Source: Alcanivoracaceae bacterium
GTDB taxonomy: Bacteria; Pseudomonadota; Gammaproteobacteria; Pseudomonadales; Alcanivoracaceae
Direction of reading: 5' to 3'
Assembly: GCA_029212745.1 (NCBI GenBank)
Contig: JARGOL010000003.1
Location: 219,718-283,717 of the forward strand
Length of the DNA: 64,000 nucleotides
Shown here: one piece after another, positions 1 through 8,726 of the stretch
Numbering within the stretch: the stretch's first letter is position 1
Layout of the letters: each line of letters starts with the position of its first letter
Program-made: the position numbers and the translations under genes
The notes under the pieces: model-generated
What the model was told of the DNA's origin: nothing
Databases searched by the model: none
Seen by the model: the letters and a program-made list of their open reading frames with translations, nothing else

Positions 1-1084
1 GCTTGATCATCTGCAGTGCATCAATGAAGCGGGCGCCCGCTTCACGGCCGCCATGGATACCAAAGCTGAGGATCGATGACGCCTTGCCATCCATGAACTG
101 CTGCGCCAGACCGTGGTACTTGTTGTCCTTGAGGCCGGCGAAATTGACCCAGCTGACCTTGTCATGGCCCTGCAGGAATTCCGCGACCACCTGGGCATTT
201 TCGCAGTGACGCTCCATGCGCAGCGCCAGCGTCTCGATGCCCTGCAGGATCAGGAACGCATTGAACGGGCTCAGTGCCCCACCCATGTTGCGCAGCGGCA
301 CCACACGCGCACGCCCGATGAAGGCAGCCTCGCCCAGGGCCTCGGCATAGACCACACCGTGGTAGCTCGGGTCCGGCTCATTGAATTGCGGAAAGCGCGG
401 GTTGTCCTTCCACGGGAACTTGCCGGAATCGACGATCACACCGGCCACCGTGGTGCCATGACCACCCATGTACTTGGTCAGCGAGTGCACGACGATGTCG
501 GCACCATGCTCGAACGGCCGGCACAGCACCGGGGTCGCCACGGTGTTATCGACAATCAGCGGCACACCCTTCTCGTGGGCAACGTCCGCCAGCGCCTTCA
601 GGTCGACAATGTTGCCCGCCGGGTTGCCAATCGATTCACAGAACACCGCCTTGGTGTTGTCATCAATCTGCGCCGCGATGGCTGCCGGGTCGTCACCGGG
701 TGCCATGCGCACATCAATACCCATGGTCGGCAGGGTGTGCGCAAACAGGTTATAGGTGCCGCCATACAGCTGGCTCACCGAGACGATGTTGTCGCCGGCG
801 CGGGCCAGGGTCTGGATGCTGGCCGTGATGGCCGCCATGCCCGATGCCATGGCCAGCGCCCCGATGCCGCCCTCGAGCTCGGTACAGCGCTGTTCCAGCA
901 CCGCATTGGTGGGGTTCATGATGCGGCTGTAGATGTTGCCCGGCACTTTCAGGTCAAACAGGTCGGCACCGTGCTGGGTGTCATCAAAATAGTAACTGGT
1001 GGTCTGGTAGACCGGCACGGCAACGGCATGGGTTTCCGGGTCTCCGGCAAATCCGCCATGAATGGCAATGGTTTCCTTCTTCAT
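1..1084 (-). CDS. metY: O-acetylhomoserine sulfhydrylase (MetY-type, PLP-dependent), C-terminus outside the window
   Basis: Cys/Met-metabolism PLP enzyme that would make homocysteine from O-acetylhomoserine and sulfide. The minus-strand reading begins MKKETIAIHGGFAGDPETHA and stays open to the window edge, giving about 361 residues of a family usually near 425. The N-terminal IHGGFAGDPETHAVAVPVYQ block, the YSRIMNPTN block and the PLP-lysine motif SLTKYMGGHG (K204) are typical of MetY rather than MetB/MetC. The start ATG at 1084 is preceded by GGGGAGAGC. It could also be annotated as O-acetylhomoserine aminocarboxypropyltransferase, which is the same activity. A divergent function within the fold is possible but unlikely. 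Confidence 0.93.
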   Translation of the reverse strand, partial: MKKETIAIHGGFAGDPETHAVAVPVYQTTSYYFDDTQHGADLFDLKVPGNIYSRIMNPTNAVLEQRCTELEGGIGALAMASGMAAITASIQTLARAGDNIVSVSQLYGGTYNLFAHTLPTMGIDVRMAPGDDPAAIAAQIDDNTKAVFCESIGNPAGNIVDLKALADVAHEKGVPLIVDNTVATPVLCRPFEHGADIVVHSLTKYMGGHGTTVAGVIVDSGKFPWKDNPRFPQFNEPDPSYHGVVYAEALGEAAFIGRARVVPLRNMGGALSPFNAFLILQGIETLALRMERHCENAQVVAEFLQGHDKVSWVNFAGLKDNKYHGLAQQFMDGKASSILSFGIHGGREAGARFIDALQMIK

Positions 1085-1161
1085 CAACAGCTCTCCCCGT
1101 GTTGGTGGTTGGCGCCGTCAATAGTAAGGACTTGTGGCGGTCACGAACACCCGCAAGGCGC

Positions 1162-1926
1162 TCAGTCGCTGCAGCGCACCAGCTGCATGGCCTCCTCGCT
1201 GATCCACCGGGATGGCAGTGCATCAAACATGGCGCGCGCGGTGCGCACCAGGTGCGGCTGGTCATAGAAGCCGGCATCGGCAGCCAGCTGGGTCAGGGTC
1301 ATGCCCGGGTTCCAGTAGCGCAGGGCGCGCTGGATCTTCAGGTGCAGCAAAAAGCGCTTCAGCGTGACGCCGGTGGCATCCTTGAACAGGTGGGTCAGGC
1401 GCGATTCAGACACGCCGGCCAGCCGCGCCAGCCCGGCCAGGTCCAGCTGCTCGGGCATGCCGGCGCGCAAAGCGGAGGTGACCTGGACCACGCGCGGGTC
1501 CAGGCTGTCGTAGGTATCACTGAGCAGACGGCAGATGTCGTCCAGCCATACACGGGCGCGCTGGCAATCGCCGCGATCAAGCTCATCCATGCCGGGGCAG
1601 TCAGCGGGCAACGCGCCGGCGTAGAAACCCTCGCCCCGGGTGCGCGAGACCAGCTGGCGCCAGTACCAGGTGTCAGGGTCGAAATGGGCCACCAGCAGGC
1701 GCCCGTCGGACTCGAGCGCCTGTTCCCGCTCCGGTGCCACCAGGAACAGGCGCCCCTCATGCCAGTGGCCATCCACCTGCACCCGCAACGGGCCGTCCAT
1801 ACCGATGATCAGGGACGCGGCCACGTGTCGGTGGGCGGTATTCTGGTGGCCGTGGGCCAGCAGCAGGAAGTGGTCGTGCCACAGGTAGAAGAGGCCGCGC
1901 TGCTGTTCCCGGTTGCTGTCCGGCAC
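1162..1926 (-). CDS. AraC-family transcriptional regulator
   Basis: 254 residues from a GTG start preceded by GGGGAT. The first ~150 residues look like a cupin-type sensor (His-rich FLLLAHGHQNTAHRHVAASL near the N-terminus). The last ~100 form the double helix-turn-helix: LDLAGLARLAGVSESRLTHL around residues 165-185 and MTLTQLAADAGFYDQPHLVR around 213-233, then the SRW motif. It lies 77 bases upstream of metY on the same strand, so it could be co-transcribed with it or read from its own promoter. The ligand cannot be inferred. The DNA-binding half is unmistakable and the sensor half is generic. Confidence 0.88.
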   Translation of the reverse strand: MPDSNREQQRGLFYLWHDHFLLLAHGHQNTAHRHVAASLIIGMDGPLRVQVDGHWHEGRLFLVAPEREQALESDGRLLVAHFDPDTWYWRQLVSRTRGEGFYAGALPADCPGMDELDRGDCQRARVWLDDICRLLSDTYDSLDPRVVQVTSALRAGMPEQLDLAGLARLAGVSESRLTHLFKDATGVTLKRFLLHLKIQRALRYWNPGMTLTQLAADAGFYDQPHLVRTARAMFDALPSRWISEEAMQLVRCSD

Positions 1927-2003
1927 TGGTGATCCCCGTCAGGGCGCCAGCCAGCAGCGCGGGGCCTTGCCGGCCAGCGCCAGCGCTGGCCGGGCGCGGG
2001 CAA

Positions 2004-2528
2004 TTATCCTTTGTCGGGCGTGGCGTCCTGGTGGTGCGTGCCCTGCACATAAGGTACCGGCAAACCGAGTTTGGCGGCAATTTCCACGGACACGAATATC
2101 GGCCCGATCAGCAGGAAAATCAGGTCATCCACGAACGACGGCTTCTTGCCCTCCACCTTGTGGCCGTAGACCTGCACGATCCAGGCCGCCACCCAGGCCG
2201 CCAGCGCGATCCAGCCCAGTGACCAGCCGGCGCTCTCGATGGCCATGATCACCGCCACGGACAGGGCAAACCAGGCCACCATCAGGGCAAACACGCCGAT
2301 GCCCAGGCGCAGGTAGACGATGCCGGCGAGCACGCCCAGCAGGGTGCCGCCGTTGACCCAGTAGGCGGCACTGCCTTCCAGGCCCAGCCAGCTGCCCAGC
2401 GGCACCAGCCACAACAGGGCCAGGGAGCTGATCAGGATGACCGGCACGCAGATGAAGTGAATCCACTGGTTGAGCGGGTTCTGGTGGCTGTCGCCATAGT
2501 CAGACAGGAATTGTTCCAGGTTGCGCAT
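2004..2528 (-). CDS. DUF962 / Mpo1-like membrane protein
   Basis: 174-residue integral membrane protein. The N-terminal block MRNLEQFLSDYGDSHQNPLN followed by QWIHFICVPVIL is the signature of the DUF962 family, whose yeast member Mpo1 is an Fe-dependent dioxygenase in 2-hydroxy fatty acid breakdown. The conserved H15 and H24 (SHQNPLNQWIH) fit metal ligands. Four hydrophobic segments follow, roughly at residues 25-45, 55-75, 80-100 and 105-125. The start ATG has GGAGGG seven bases upstream. The function in this bacterium is not established. Lipid oxidation is an inference from the family and would suit the crotonase gene just upstream. Confidence 0.85.
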   Translation of the reverse strand: MRNLEQFLSDYGDSHQNPLNQWIHFICVPVILISSLALLWLVPLGSWLGLEGSAAYWVNGGTLLGVLAGIVYLRLGIGVFALMVAWFALSVAVIMAIESAGWSLGWIALAAWVAAWIVQVYGHKVEGKKPSFVDDLIFLLIGPIFVSVEIAAKLGLPVPYVQGTHHQDATPDKG

Positions 2529-2641
2529 GATGCGTCCCTCCGTGTGTCACGCATTGTCATCATTATGCGCCGAGCTTACGGGAAGGACACATCAAGGCCT
2601 TGTACGTAACTGCTACGCAAACCCATATTGATTGTCCGGGT

Positions 2642-3508
2642 TTAGCGCAGGGGCGGCTCCGGCCACCAGGGGAAATCGGCCGGGATATCGCTGGATACCT
2701 TGCCGTCAAACACCGGCTCACGCTTCTCCAGGAAAGCCTTGAAGCCGTCCCGGCCGTCCAGGCGTTCACTGCTGAGGTACATCAGCCGCGAGTCCACCGC
2801 GTGGGCATGCATGGGGTGATCGAAACTCGGGTTGCGCCAGAGCATCTGCCGGGCGAGGGCCTGGGACACCGCCGAGGTCTTGTGCATCAACCGCCGCGCC
2901 AGGGCATAGGCCGCCTCCAGCACCTCGCCCCGCGGCGCCAGGCTGTGAAACAGGCCGGCCTCAAGGCCCTCTTCGGCCGGGAAAATCTCGCCAGTGAGCA
3001 CCCACTCCATGGCTTTCTGCATGCCGATCAGGCGGGGCAGGAACCAGCTCGACGCCGCCTCCGGCACCACGCCGCGCTGGGTAAAGACAAAGCCGATCTT
3101 GGCGCCTTCGGCAGCAATGCGGAAATCCATGGGCAGGGTCATGGTGATGCCAATACCCACGGCGGCACCGTTGATGGCGGCAATCACGGGCTTGCGCGAC
3201 TGGAACAGGGCCAGCGACAGCTCACCGCCGGAATCGCGGATCTCGTCGATGTTGAGTGTGTCGCCCTGGGGAATGTCGTAACCGAAGATATTGCCCTCTG
3301 GCCGCACCAGTTCCATGCCGGCACAGAACGCCTTGCCCTCGCCGGTTACCACGATGACGCGTATGTCATCATCGGCATTGGCCCGCGCCAGGGCGTCGAG
3401 CATCTCGTCCTTCATGCGCAGGGTCCACGCATTCATGCGCTCCGGGCGACTGAGGGTAATGGTCAGAATGCGGTCCGCGACCTGGTACTGGATATCCTGG
3501 TAGTGCAT
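2642..3508 (-). CDS. Enoyl-CoA hydratase/isomerase (crotonase) family protein
   Basis: 288 residues with the crotonase fold: LTITLSRPERMNAWTLRM near the N-terminus, the first oxyanion-hole segment GKAFCAGMEL (about 73-82), the second AAINGAAVGIGITMTLPMDF (about 122-141), and the acid-base region RGVVPEAASSWFLPRLIG (about 158-175), where E163 sits near the usual catalytic Glu. It probably hydrates or isomerises an acyl-CoA in fatty acid or related catabolism. The ATG is preceded by AGGGGAG. It is a single gene with gaps of more than 100 bases on the upstream (DUF962) side and 38 bases to the CBS gene, so no specific pathway can be assigned from context. Confidence 0.9.
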   Translation of the reverse strand: MHYQDIQYQVADRILTITLSRPERMNAWTLRMKDEMLDALARANADDDIRVIVVTGEGKAFCAGMELVRPEGNIFGYDIPQGDTLNIDEIRDSGGELSLALFQSRKPVIAAINGAAVGIGITMTLPMDFRIAAEGAKIGFVFTQRGVVPEAASSWFLPRLIGMQKAMEWVLTGEIFPAEEGLEAGLFHSLAPRGEVLEAAYALARRLMHKTSAVSQALARQMLWRNPSFDHPMHAHAVDSRLMYLSSERLDGRDGFKAFLEKREPVFDGKVSSDIPADFPWWPEPPLR

Positions 3509-3546
3509 GTTTCTCCCCTGCTGCGTGTGATGAATGCCCGGGGAGC

Positions 3547-3966
3547 TTACCCGGCATCGCAGTGCTGGCGACTGTCCTTGAGCGCGTTGAGCACATGCCC
3601 GCGGGTCAACAGGCCCACCAGGGTGCCGCTGTCATCCACCACCGGGTAGATCTTCGGCTTCTGCATGATCATCAGGTTGGCCACATCCACCAGGTTGTCT
3701 TCTGCCGCCAGGGTGTAGGGATCAATGTGCATGATGTCCTCCACCACGGGCGAGCCCTCGCAGTGGTAACTGGACACCAGCAGGCTGCGCAGGCAGTCCT
3801 GCTCGGAGATGAACCCCACCACCTTGCGGTTGTCTGCCACCACCGGCAGGCCGGTGGTCTTCAGGCGCAGCAGGATATCGACAACGTCGGTGATATCCGT
3901 GCCCACCTTGATGCTGGCCGGATGCCGGGCCATTACATCACTGACTTTCTTGCTCGCTTCTGACAT
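3547..3966 (-). CDS. Tandem CBS-domain protein
   Basis: 139 residues made of two CBS domains, about 7-60 (VSDVMARHPASIKVGTDITD to VGFISEQDCLR) and 75-130 (VEDIMHIDPYTLAAEDNLVD to VGLLTRGHVLNAL). Such pairs bind adenine nucleotides and usually report energy state to a partner. The start at 3966 has a near-perfect Shine-Dalgarno (AGGAGG) seven bases upstream; an in-frame start 24 codons earlier lacks one. No partner protein is adjacent: the next gene is divergent and begins at 4161. The role is unknown beyond likely nucleotide sensing. Confidence 0.9.
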   Translation of the reverse strand: MSEASKKVSDVMARHPASIKVGTDITDVVDILLRLKTTGLPVVADNRKVVGFISEQDCLRSLLVSSYHCEGSPVVEDIMHIDPYTLAAEDNLVDVANLMIMQKPKIYPVVDDSGTLVGLLTRGHVLNALKDSRQHCDAG

Positions 3967-4160
3967 GGCTTCCCTCCTGTCCTGGCACCGCCGCCCGCGG
4001 TGGCGATACGCTGATCTACTGACTATACACGCTATCACTGGCTGCGCCGCCCCGGGCCATTGTCGGACCAGCCGTGGTGACGTATCTCTCCCGGCAGATC
4101 AGTTGCTGTACAATTGCCCGGCTCCGGGAGGGGGCGACCGGCATACACAGGAGAGGGTTC

Positions 4161-5441
4161 GTGCCTGACAAGTTGTCTGATATTTCCCTGGCCGTCATCG
4201 GCCTGGGCTACGTGGGTCTGCCACTGGCAGTGGAATTCGGCAAGCACCGCAAGGTGGTGGGCTTCGACGTCAACCAGGCGCGCATCGCCGCGCTGCAGGA
4301 GGGCCACGACAGCACGCTGGAAGTGAGCGGCGAGGAACTGGCGGCCTCCCCCGGGCTGACATTTTCCCACGACCCGGAAGACCTGCGCGGCTGCAATACC
4401 TTCATCGTCACCGTGCCGACGCCCATCGATGCCCACAAGCGCCCCGACCTGACACCACTGCGCCGGGCCAGCGAAACCATCGGTGCCGTGCTGAAAAAAG
4501 ACGACATCGTCATTTACGAGTCCACGGTCTACCCCGGCGCCACCGAAGAAGAGTGTGTGCCGGTGCTGGAGAAGGTGTCCGGCCTGACCTACAACCGGGA
4601 CTTTTTTGCCGGTTACAGCCCGGAGCGCATCAATCCCGGCGACAAGGAGCATCGCGTCACCACCATCATGAAGGTGACGTCCGGCTCCAATGACGAAACC
4701 GCACAACTGGTGGATGCCCTGTACGGCTCGATCATTACCGCAGGCACCCATCTGGCCAGCAGCATTCGCGTGGCGGAAGCCGCCAAGGTGATCGAGAACA
4801 CCCAGCGCGATCTCAACATCGCCCTGGTCAATGAACTGGCCATGATCTTCAGCCGCCTGGGCATCGACACCGAGGAAGTGCTCAAGGCCGCAGGCACGAA
4901 GTGGAATTTCCTGCCGTTCCGCCCCGGGCTGGTGGGCGGCCACTGCATAGGCGTCGACCCCTACTACCTGACGCACAAGGCGCAGGCCATTGGCTACCAC
5001 CCGGAGATCATTCTCGCCGGGCGACGCATCAACGACGGCATGGGCAGCTGGGTGGCCGGTGAGATCGTCAAGGCCATGCTGAAGAAGAAGATCACCGTCA
5101 GCGGCGCACGCGCTTTGGTGCTGGGCCTGACCTTCAAGGAAAATTGCCCGGACCTGCGCAACACCCGCGTTGTCGACCTGATCAACGGGCTGCGCGAGTA
5201 CGACATGCAGGTGGACGTGCATGATCCGTGGGTCAGTGCAGACGATGCCCGCCACGAATATGACCTGACGCTCACGGCGACACCGGAAAAAGGCGCCTAT
5301 GACCTGGTGGTGCTGGCGGTGGGCCATGACCAGTTCAAGGCCATGTCAGTGGACGAACTGCGCGCCCTGGGGAAACCGGAGCACCTGCTCTACGACCTCA
5401 AGTACGTACTGCCGGCAGACGCCTCCGACCAGCGTCTGTGA
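4161..5441 (+). CDS. UDP-N-acetyl-hexosamine 6-dehydrogenase (WbpA/TviB type)
   Basis: 426 residues from GTG at 4161 (ACAGGAGAG six bases upstream). The family oxidises C6 of a UDP-sugar twice with NAD+, giving a UDP-uronic acid for surface polysaccharide. The Rossmann motif [13 protein letters not shown] is at the N-terminus and the catalytic cysteine is C262 in [17 protein letters not shown], a form typical of UDP-GlcNAc/GalNAc rather than UDP-glucose dehydrogenases. The C-terminal UDP-binding domain includes [20 protein letters not shown]. It stands alone with its own terminator; no glycosyltransferases are nearby, so the polysaccharide it serves is encoded elsewhere. Confidence 0.9.
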   Translation: MPDKLSDISLAVIGLGYVGLPLAVEFGKHRKVVGFDVNQARIAALQEGHDSTLEVSGEELAASPGLTFSHDPEDLRGCNTFIVTVPTPIDAHKRPDLTPLRRASETIGAVLKKDDIVIYESTVYPGATEEECVPVLEKVSGLTYNRDFFAGYSPERINPGDKEHRVTTIMKVTSGSNDETAQLVDALYGSIITAGTHLASSIRVAEAAKVIENTQRDLNIALVNELAMIFSRLGIDTEEVLKAAGTKWNFLPFRPGLVGGHCIGVDPYYLTHKAQAIGYHPEIILAGRRINDGMGSWVAGEIVKAMLKKKITVSGARALVLGLTFKENCPDLRNTRVVDLINGLREYDMQVDVHDPWVSADDARHEYDLTLTATPEKGAYDLVVLAVGHDQFKAMSVDELRALGKPEHLLYDLKYVLPADASDQRL

Positions 5442-5456
5442 TACAGCCGTATCAGG

Positions 5457-5488
5457 AAAAAAGGGGCGCAGCTGCGCCCCTTTTTTTA
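5457..5488. terminator. Bidirectional intrinsic terminator
   Basis: Perfect inverted repeat GGGGCGCA/TGCGCCCC with almost no loop (5463-5480), flanked by A6 on the left and T7 on the right. It therefore works on both strands: it ends the UDP-sugar dehydrogenase transcript from the left and the SMR/desaturase operon from the right. Confidence 0.9.
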
Positions 5489-5516
5489 TTGCCCCCTTGG
5501 ACCCCTGTTGCCGCGC

Positions 5517-5849
5517 TCAGACGTCGCCGGTCATGTACAGGCCGATGACACCGCCCACCACCAGCATGGTGCAACCGATGCGCGCTGCGGTCAGCGGCTC
5601 GCCGAAGAGCACCGCACCACCCACCACGGCGCCAAAGGCGCCGAACCCGGTCCAGAATATGTAAGCCACGCTGATCGGCACATGGCGGGTGCCAAGGCCG
5701 AGCAGACCAAGGCTGCCGATCATGAACACCAGGCAGAAGACCGTCGGCAGTGGCCGCGAGAAGCCCTGGGAATATTTCAGCAGAATGGTGCCCACCACCT
5801 CCGCCAGCCCGGCCGCGAGCAGGAACAACCAGGCCATGGACGGCGCCAT
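5517..5849 (-). CDS. Small multidrug resistance (SMR) family transporter
   Basis: 110 residues with four hydrophobic helices and the SMR key glutamate in LAAGLAEVVGTILLKYSQGF (E13, first helix). YIFWTGFGAFGAVVGGAVLFGEPL is the conserved third-helix/loop region. SMR proteins work as antiparallel dimers exporting cationic compounds or guanidinium in exchange for protons. Whether this one is of the EmrE or SugE/Gdx kind is not settled by sequence reading. The ATG overlaps the stop of the desaturase gene as TGATG, so the two are translationally coupled, and the operon ends at the 5457-5488 terminator. Confidence 0.9.
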   Translation of the reverse strand: MAPSMAWLFLLAAGLAEVVGTILLKYSQGFSRPLPTVFCLVFMIGSLGLLGLGTRHVPISVAYIFWTGFGAFGAVVGGAVLFGEPLTAARIGCTMLVVGGVIGLYMTGDV

Positions 5850-6853
5850 CACAGCGCGGTCAGGAACGAGACGCCATAGACACCGACAAAGTCCTGGCCG
5901 CGCTGCTCGCCACTGCCAATATCGGTGTCCGGAAAGTCCTCATGCAGCACGCGGCGCACACGAAAACGGTGATAGCTCTTCATGATGGTCAGGAAGCTGA
6001 TGCCATTGTCCTGCTCTGTGCCCTCGAGGGTTGCGTGCAACGCCGGCAGATCGTACCAGGGCGCGGTGGGCTTGATGTGGTGGGCATTGTGATAGCCGAA
6101 ATTGAGCACCAGCAGATTCAGCCACGGGTAACGCCGCGAGATCAGGTTTGAGAATGTATTGCGGTCTTCAAAGGCCCGGTCGTACTTGTCACGGTCGACC
6201 TTCGCATCCAGCGAGAAAGACACATCAAAGGTGTGCTGGTGCATGTCCATGGTGCGCAACACTATCAGGAACAGGCAGTAGGCCACGGCGTAGCCCAGCA
6301 GTGCCGGCCAGTGGTACCAGCCGATGGCCGCGAACACCGCAAGACGAATGATGGCCGCACGCACCACCAGCGGCTTTTCCTTGCGATACGAGTCCAGGTG
6401 GAACGGCGCGGCAATGACAAAGGCATGCATCAACAGGTCCGTTGCCGGGATCCACAACCACTCGGCGCCCTGGATAATCTTCAGCAGCCACGGCCGGCGG
6501 CGCAGGAAATTGCGGTAATCAAACGCCACCACATCGGCGCGATCCACATGGTGACGGAAGTGCTTGTTGCGAATGCCTTCATAGGAGCCATAGCAGCCAC
6601 CCACCAGCCAGCTGAGCGCCTTGCCCAGTTGCGCGTTATGGCGGTTGTTGCGAAACACCGTGTTATGCGCACATTCATGAATCATGTAGGCGGCGATGAC
6701 CATGCTGTGCCCCAGCAACAGGGTGGACGGTATCGCAAGCAGCCAGGAACCCGACAACAGGCCGGCCCAGCCCAGCAACCAGGCACCGATGGCATAGGAC
6801 AGGGCCATCAGGTTCATCCGCCGTCCGCGGGCATCTTTCCATACGCGTTGCAT
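5849..6853 (-). CDS. Membrane fatty acid desaturase/hydroxylase-type di-iron protein
   Basis: 334 residues, with hydrophobic segments around 15-55 and 165-205. The three histidine boxes of the membrane di-iron family are all present: HECAHN (about 60-65), HFRHH (about 97-101) and HNAHH (about 254-258), plus HQHTFD. Members desaturate or hydroxylate acyl chains. The substrate (acyl-CoA, phospholipid, sphingolipid-type or carotenoid) cannot be read off. The start ATG has AGAGGT eight bases upstream, inside the tail of the preceding hydrolase gene. It sits between a lactonase-like hydrolase and an SMR pump in one operon. Confidence 0.88.
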   Translation of the reverse strand: MQRVWKDARGRRMNLMALSYAIGAWLLGWAGLLSGSWLLAIPSTLLLGHSMVIAAYMIHECAHNTVFRNNRHNAQLGKALSWLVGGCYGSYEGIRNKHFRHHVDRADVVAFDYRNFLRRRPWLLKIIQGAEWLWIPATDLLMHAFVIAAPFHLDSYRKEKPLVVRAAIIRLAVFAAIGWYHWPALLGYAVAYCLFLIVLRTMDMHQHTFDVSFSLDAKVDRDKYDRAFEDRNTFSNLISRRYPWLNLLVLNFGYHNAHHIKPTAPWYDLPALHATLEGTEQDNGISFLTIMKSYHRFRVRRVLHEDFPDTDIGSGEQRGQDFVGVYGVSFLTAL

Positions 6854-6856
6854 GAT

Positions 6857-7627
6857 TCAGTACCTCTGTGGAAATGCTTTCAGGCCGTTGAAAAAAGCCA
6901 GGTCATGGTTGGGCCATAACCAGGCATCTTCCGTTGCTGCCAGGTCGTTGAGCCGGCCAATGCTGCCCAGCGCCTGCTGCTCGTCAAAGCACAGTCCCGG
7001 TGCCACTTCGTCATCCAGGTTTTCCTGCAGGTCGGCTGCATCGCCGGCGAGGACAATGGGCCTGCCCTGCTCACGCTCGATCCAGAGGCTGTAATGCCCG
7101 GCCGTGTGGCCCGGCGTTTCCAGCAACCGCACACCGGGCATCAGCTCCCGGTCGCCAGTGACACAGCGCCAGTTCACCGGCACCTGCGCCTCACCGTCGA
7201 AGTAGGCTTCATCAGCGCCATTGCGTGCCGCCGCCAGCTCACGCTCATGAACACAGACATCGCAGCCCCGAAAGTCACACAAGCCCCCGGCATGGTCGAA
7301 GTGCAGGTGCCCGCACACCACCATGTCCAGGTCGGCCGGCGCCAACCCGAGCCGCTCGAGCCAGGCCACGGTGCGCTGTTCAGCGCTCATCTCCGGGGCG
7401 CCGAAGGGAAAGTCGCCGTAATAACGCTGCCGCTCAGCGGGCTGCTCCACCTTGCTGAAATCACAGCCCACGTCGTAGAGCACCCGGCCGTTCGCCCCCT
7501 CCACCAGATAGGCAAGGATTGGCGCGGTAATGACCGTGCCCTCGCCCCGGCCCCGCGTCGACAATGTCTTGTCATAACGCGAGTAGCCGGTGAGAAGCGG
7601 CAGAATCCGGTTACTGGCCATCTCCAT
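6857..7627 (-). CDS. Metallo-beta-lactamase-fold hydrolase, AHL-lactonase-like
   Basis: About 256 residues. The dinuclear zinc motif HLHFDHAGG (HxHxDH) is the form seen in AiiA/AttM N-acyl-homoserine lactonases. Later ligands appear in ETPGHTAGHYSLWI (His), LAGDAADL (Asp) and WPNHDLAFF (His). The ATG at 7627 or the one at 7621 is likely; the reading frame extends further upstream through a palindrome, which I take as regulatory. It begins the hydrolase-desaturase-SMR operon. Lactone hydrolysis (quorum quenching or a metabolic lactone) is the family-based guess; glyoxalase-type or other ester hydrolysis is possible. Confidence 0.85.
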   Translation of the reverse strand: MEMASNRILPLLTGYSRYDKTLSTRGRGEGTVITAPILAYLVEGANGRVLYDVGCDFSKVEQPAERQRYYGDFPFGAPEMSAEQRTVAWLERLGLAPADLDMVVCGHLHFDHAGGLCDFRGCDVCVHERELAAARNGADEAYFDGEAQVPVNWRCVTGDRELMPGVRLLETPGHTAGHYSLWIEREQGRPIVLAGDAADLQENLDDEVAPGLCFDEQQALGSIGRLNDLAATEDAWLWPNHDLAFFNGLKAFPQRY

Positions 7628-7638
7628 CACCCATATAG

Positions 7639-7652
7639 CGGTAAATTTACCG
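7639..7652. promoter_or_regulatory. Perfect palindrome upstream of the hydrolase operon (candidate operator)
   Basis: CGGTAAATTTACCG is a 14-base perfect palindrome, followed at once by a partial second copy (CGGTATTTATAC, 7651-7662), 12 bases before the hydrolase start. The AT-rich core in an otherwise GC-rich neighbourhood, together with a winged-helix regulator gene ending about 100 bases upstream, suggests an operator over the promoter. The regulator-site pairing is an inference. Confidence 0.6.
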
Positions 7653-7749
7653 GTATTTATACAGGCAGTGTCCGGGCGGGTCAACCACCGGTGTCATCAT
7701 GTCGAACAGAAACGCAGCACCCGGCCCCGCCAGGCTGAACATGGAGGGA

Positions 7750-8175
7750 TCAGAGTTGTTCCCGAAACGCCTGCACGGAGATGTCGATCCAGCGCTCCAG
7801 GCTGGACTGCAGCTTTGGCGAAATCTGGATCAGCCGTGAGCGCCCATCATGGGGATTGGGGATTTCCATAAGCAGGCCCGCCGCGATGGCCTGGTTCACA
7901 TACTTCTTTGCCGTCTGTTCGCTCAGGTGGGCCATGTACAGGTAGGCGGTGGAACGCGCCACCGGCTTGCCGCCCTGCCACATCTTGGTGAACAGGTCAG
8001 AGAAGTGCAGCTGGTAAAACTCGTCGCCAAAACATTCCGACCAGCAATCATCCTGGCGCCGTAACGCCTGGATAAAATTCAGCCTGTCTGCCTTGGTCAC
8101 ACGTTTTGCCATGGCCGCAGTGTAATCAGTCGTTGGCTGAAATTCACCTGCCCTGAGGTGGCCGGGCACACTCAT
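7750..8175 (-). CDS. MarR-like winged-helix regulator
   Basis: 141 residues if begun at the ATG that overlaps the stop of the upstream AhpD-like gene (ATGA); a second ATG at 8112 would give 120 residues. Neither has a clear Shine-Dalgarno, so the coupled start is preferred. The middle reads as a winged helix: ARSTAYLYMAHLSEQTAKKY as the recognition region, then GLLMEIPNPHDGRSRLIQIS, matching the beta-wing of MarR-type proteins (usually D-x-R-S). It lies between an AhpD-like gene and the hydrolase operon and could control either, for example through the palindrome at 7639-7652. The ligand is unknown. Confidence 0.75.
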   Translation of the reverse strand: MSVPGHLRAGEFQPTTDYTAAMAKRVTKADRLNFIQALRRQDDCWSECFGDEFYQLHFSDLFTKMWQGGKPVARSTAYLYMAHLSEQTAKKYVNQAIAAGLLMEIPNPHDGRSRLIQISPKLQSSLERWIDISVQAFREQL

Positions 8176-8711
8176 GTTACCGGCTTCACGAACGGCTCCA
8201 GCGGCGTGTGCGCCAGATGGTTGCTGTAGTTGCTGATCACCTTGCAGGCCAGGACCAGGATGATGTCGAGCATCTGTTGCGCGGTGTAGCCCGCGGCCAG
8301 GAAGGCCTGCTGCTGGTCCGGCGACACCACACCCCGGGTTTCCACCAGCGCGACAGTAAACGCCCGAAGGGCTTCCAGCGAAGCATCTGCCAGTGGCTTA
8401 TCCTCAAGGAGGGCCTGGCGGGTGTTGGCATCGGCACCCGCTTGCCGCAACAGCACATCGTGGTGAGCCATGCAGTAGTGGCAGTCATGCAGCCGGTTGA
8501 TCTGCTGGCAGACCAGCTGTTGCTGCAACGGCGTCAGGCTGGTGGCGCTGATCAGGTCCCAGAGCGCCACATAACCACGCAGGGCGGCGGGCGCCTGCGC
8601 CAGCACGCGCTCGAGGTTGGGAATAAAACCGAAGTCGTCCTTCACCTGCGCCAGCAGGTCCCGTTCACTGTCGGGTAATTCTGCGTCACTCAGGACCGGC
8701 ATGTCGGTCAT
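8172..8711 (-). CDS. AhpD-like carboxymuconolactone decarboxylase family protein
   Basis: 179 residues, all-helical. The redox motif LHDCHYCMAHHDVLLRQAG carries the CxxC and the downstream His used in AhpD-type peroxidase chemistry (about residues 94-112). It probably acts as a thiol-dependent peroxidase or disulfide reductase; the family also includes decarboxylases, but those lack the CxxC. Its stop codon overlaps the start of the winged-helix regulator gene, so the two are an operon. The TIM-barrel isomerase upstream ends only 15 bases away, so it may share the transcript. Confidence 0.88.
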   Translation of the reverse strand: MTDMPVLSDAELPDSERDLLAQVKDDFGFIPNLERVLAQAPAALRGYVALWDLISATSLTPLQQQLVCQQINRLHDCHYCMAHHDVLLRQAGADANTRQALLEDKPLADASLEALRAFTVALVETRGVVSPDQQQAFLAAGYTAQQMLDIILVLACKVISNYSNHLAHTPLEPFVKPVT

Positions 8712-8726
8712 GGGCTCTCCTTTATT

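Noticed and set aside
113-1267. 384-residue plus-strand ORF
   Set aside because: Antisense of metY; His/Val-rich shadow without domain features.
4035-5327. 430-residue minus-strand ORF
   Set aside because: Antisense of the UDP-HexNAc dehydrogenase, which has its Rossmann and Cys motifs; no motif in the antisense product.
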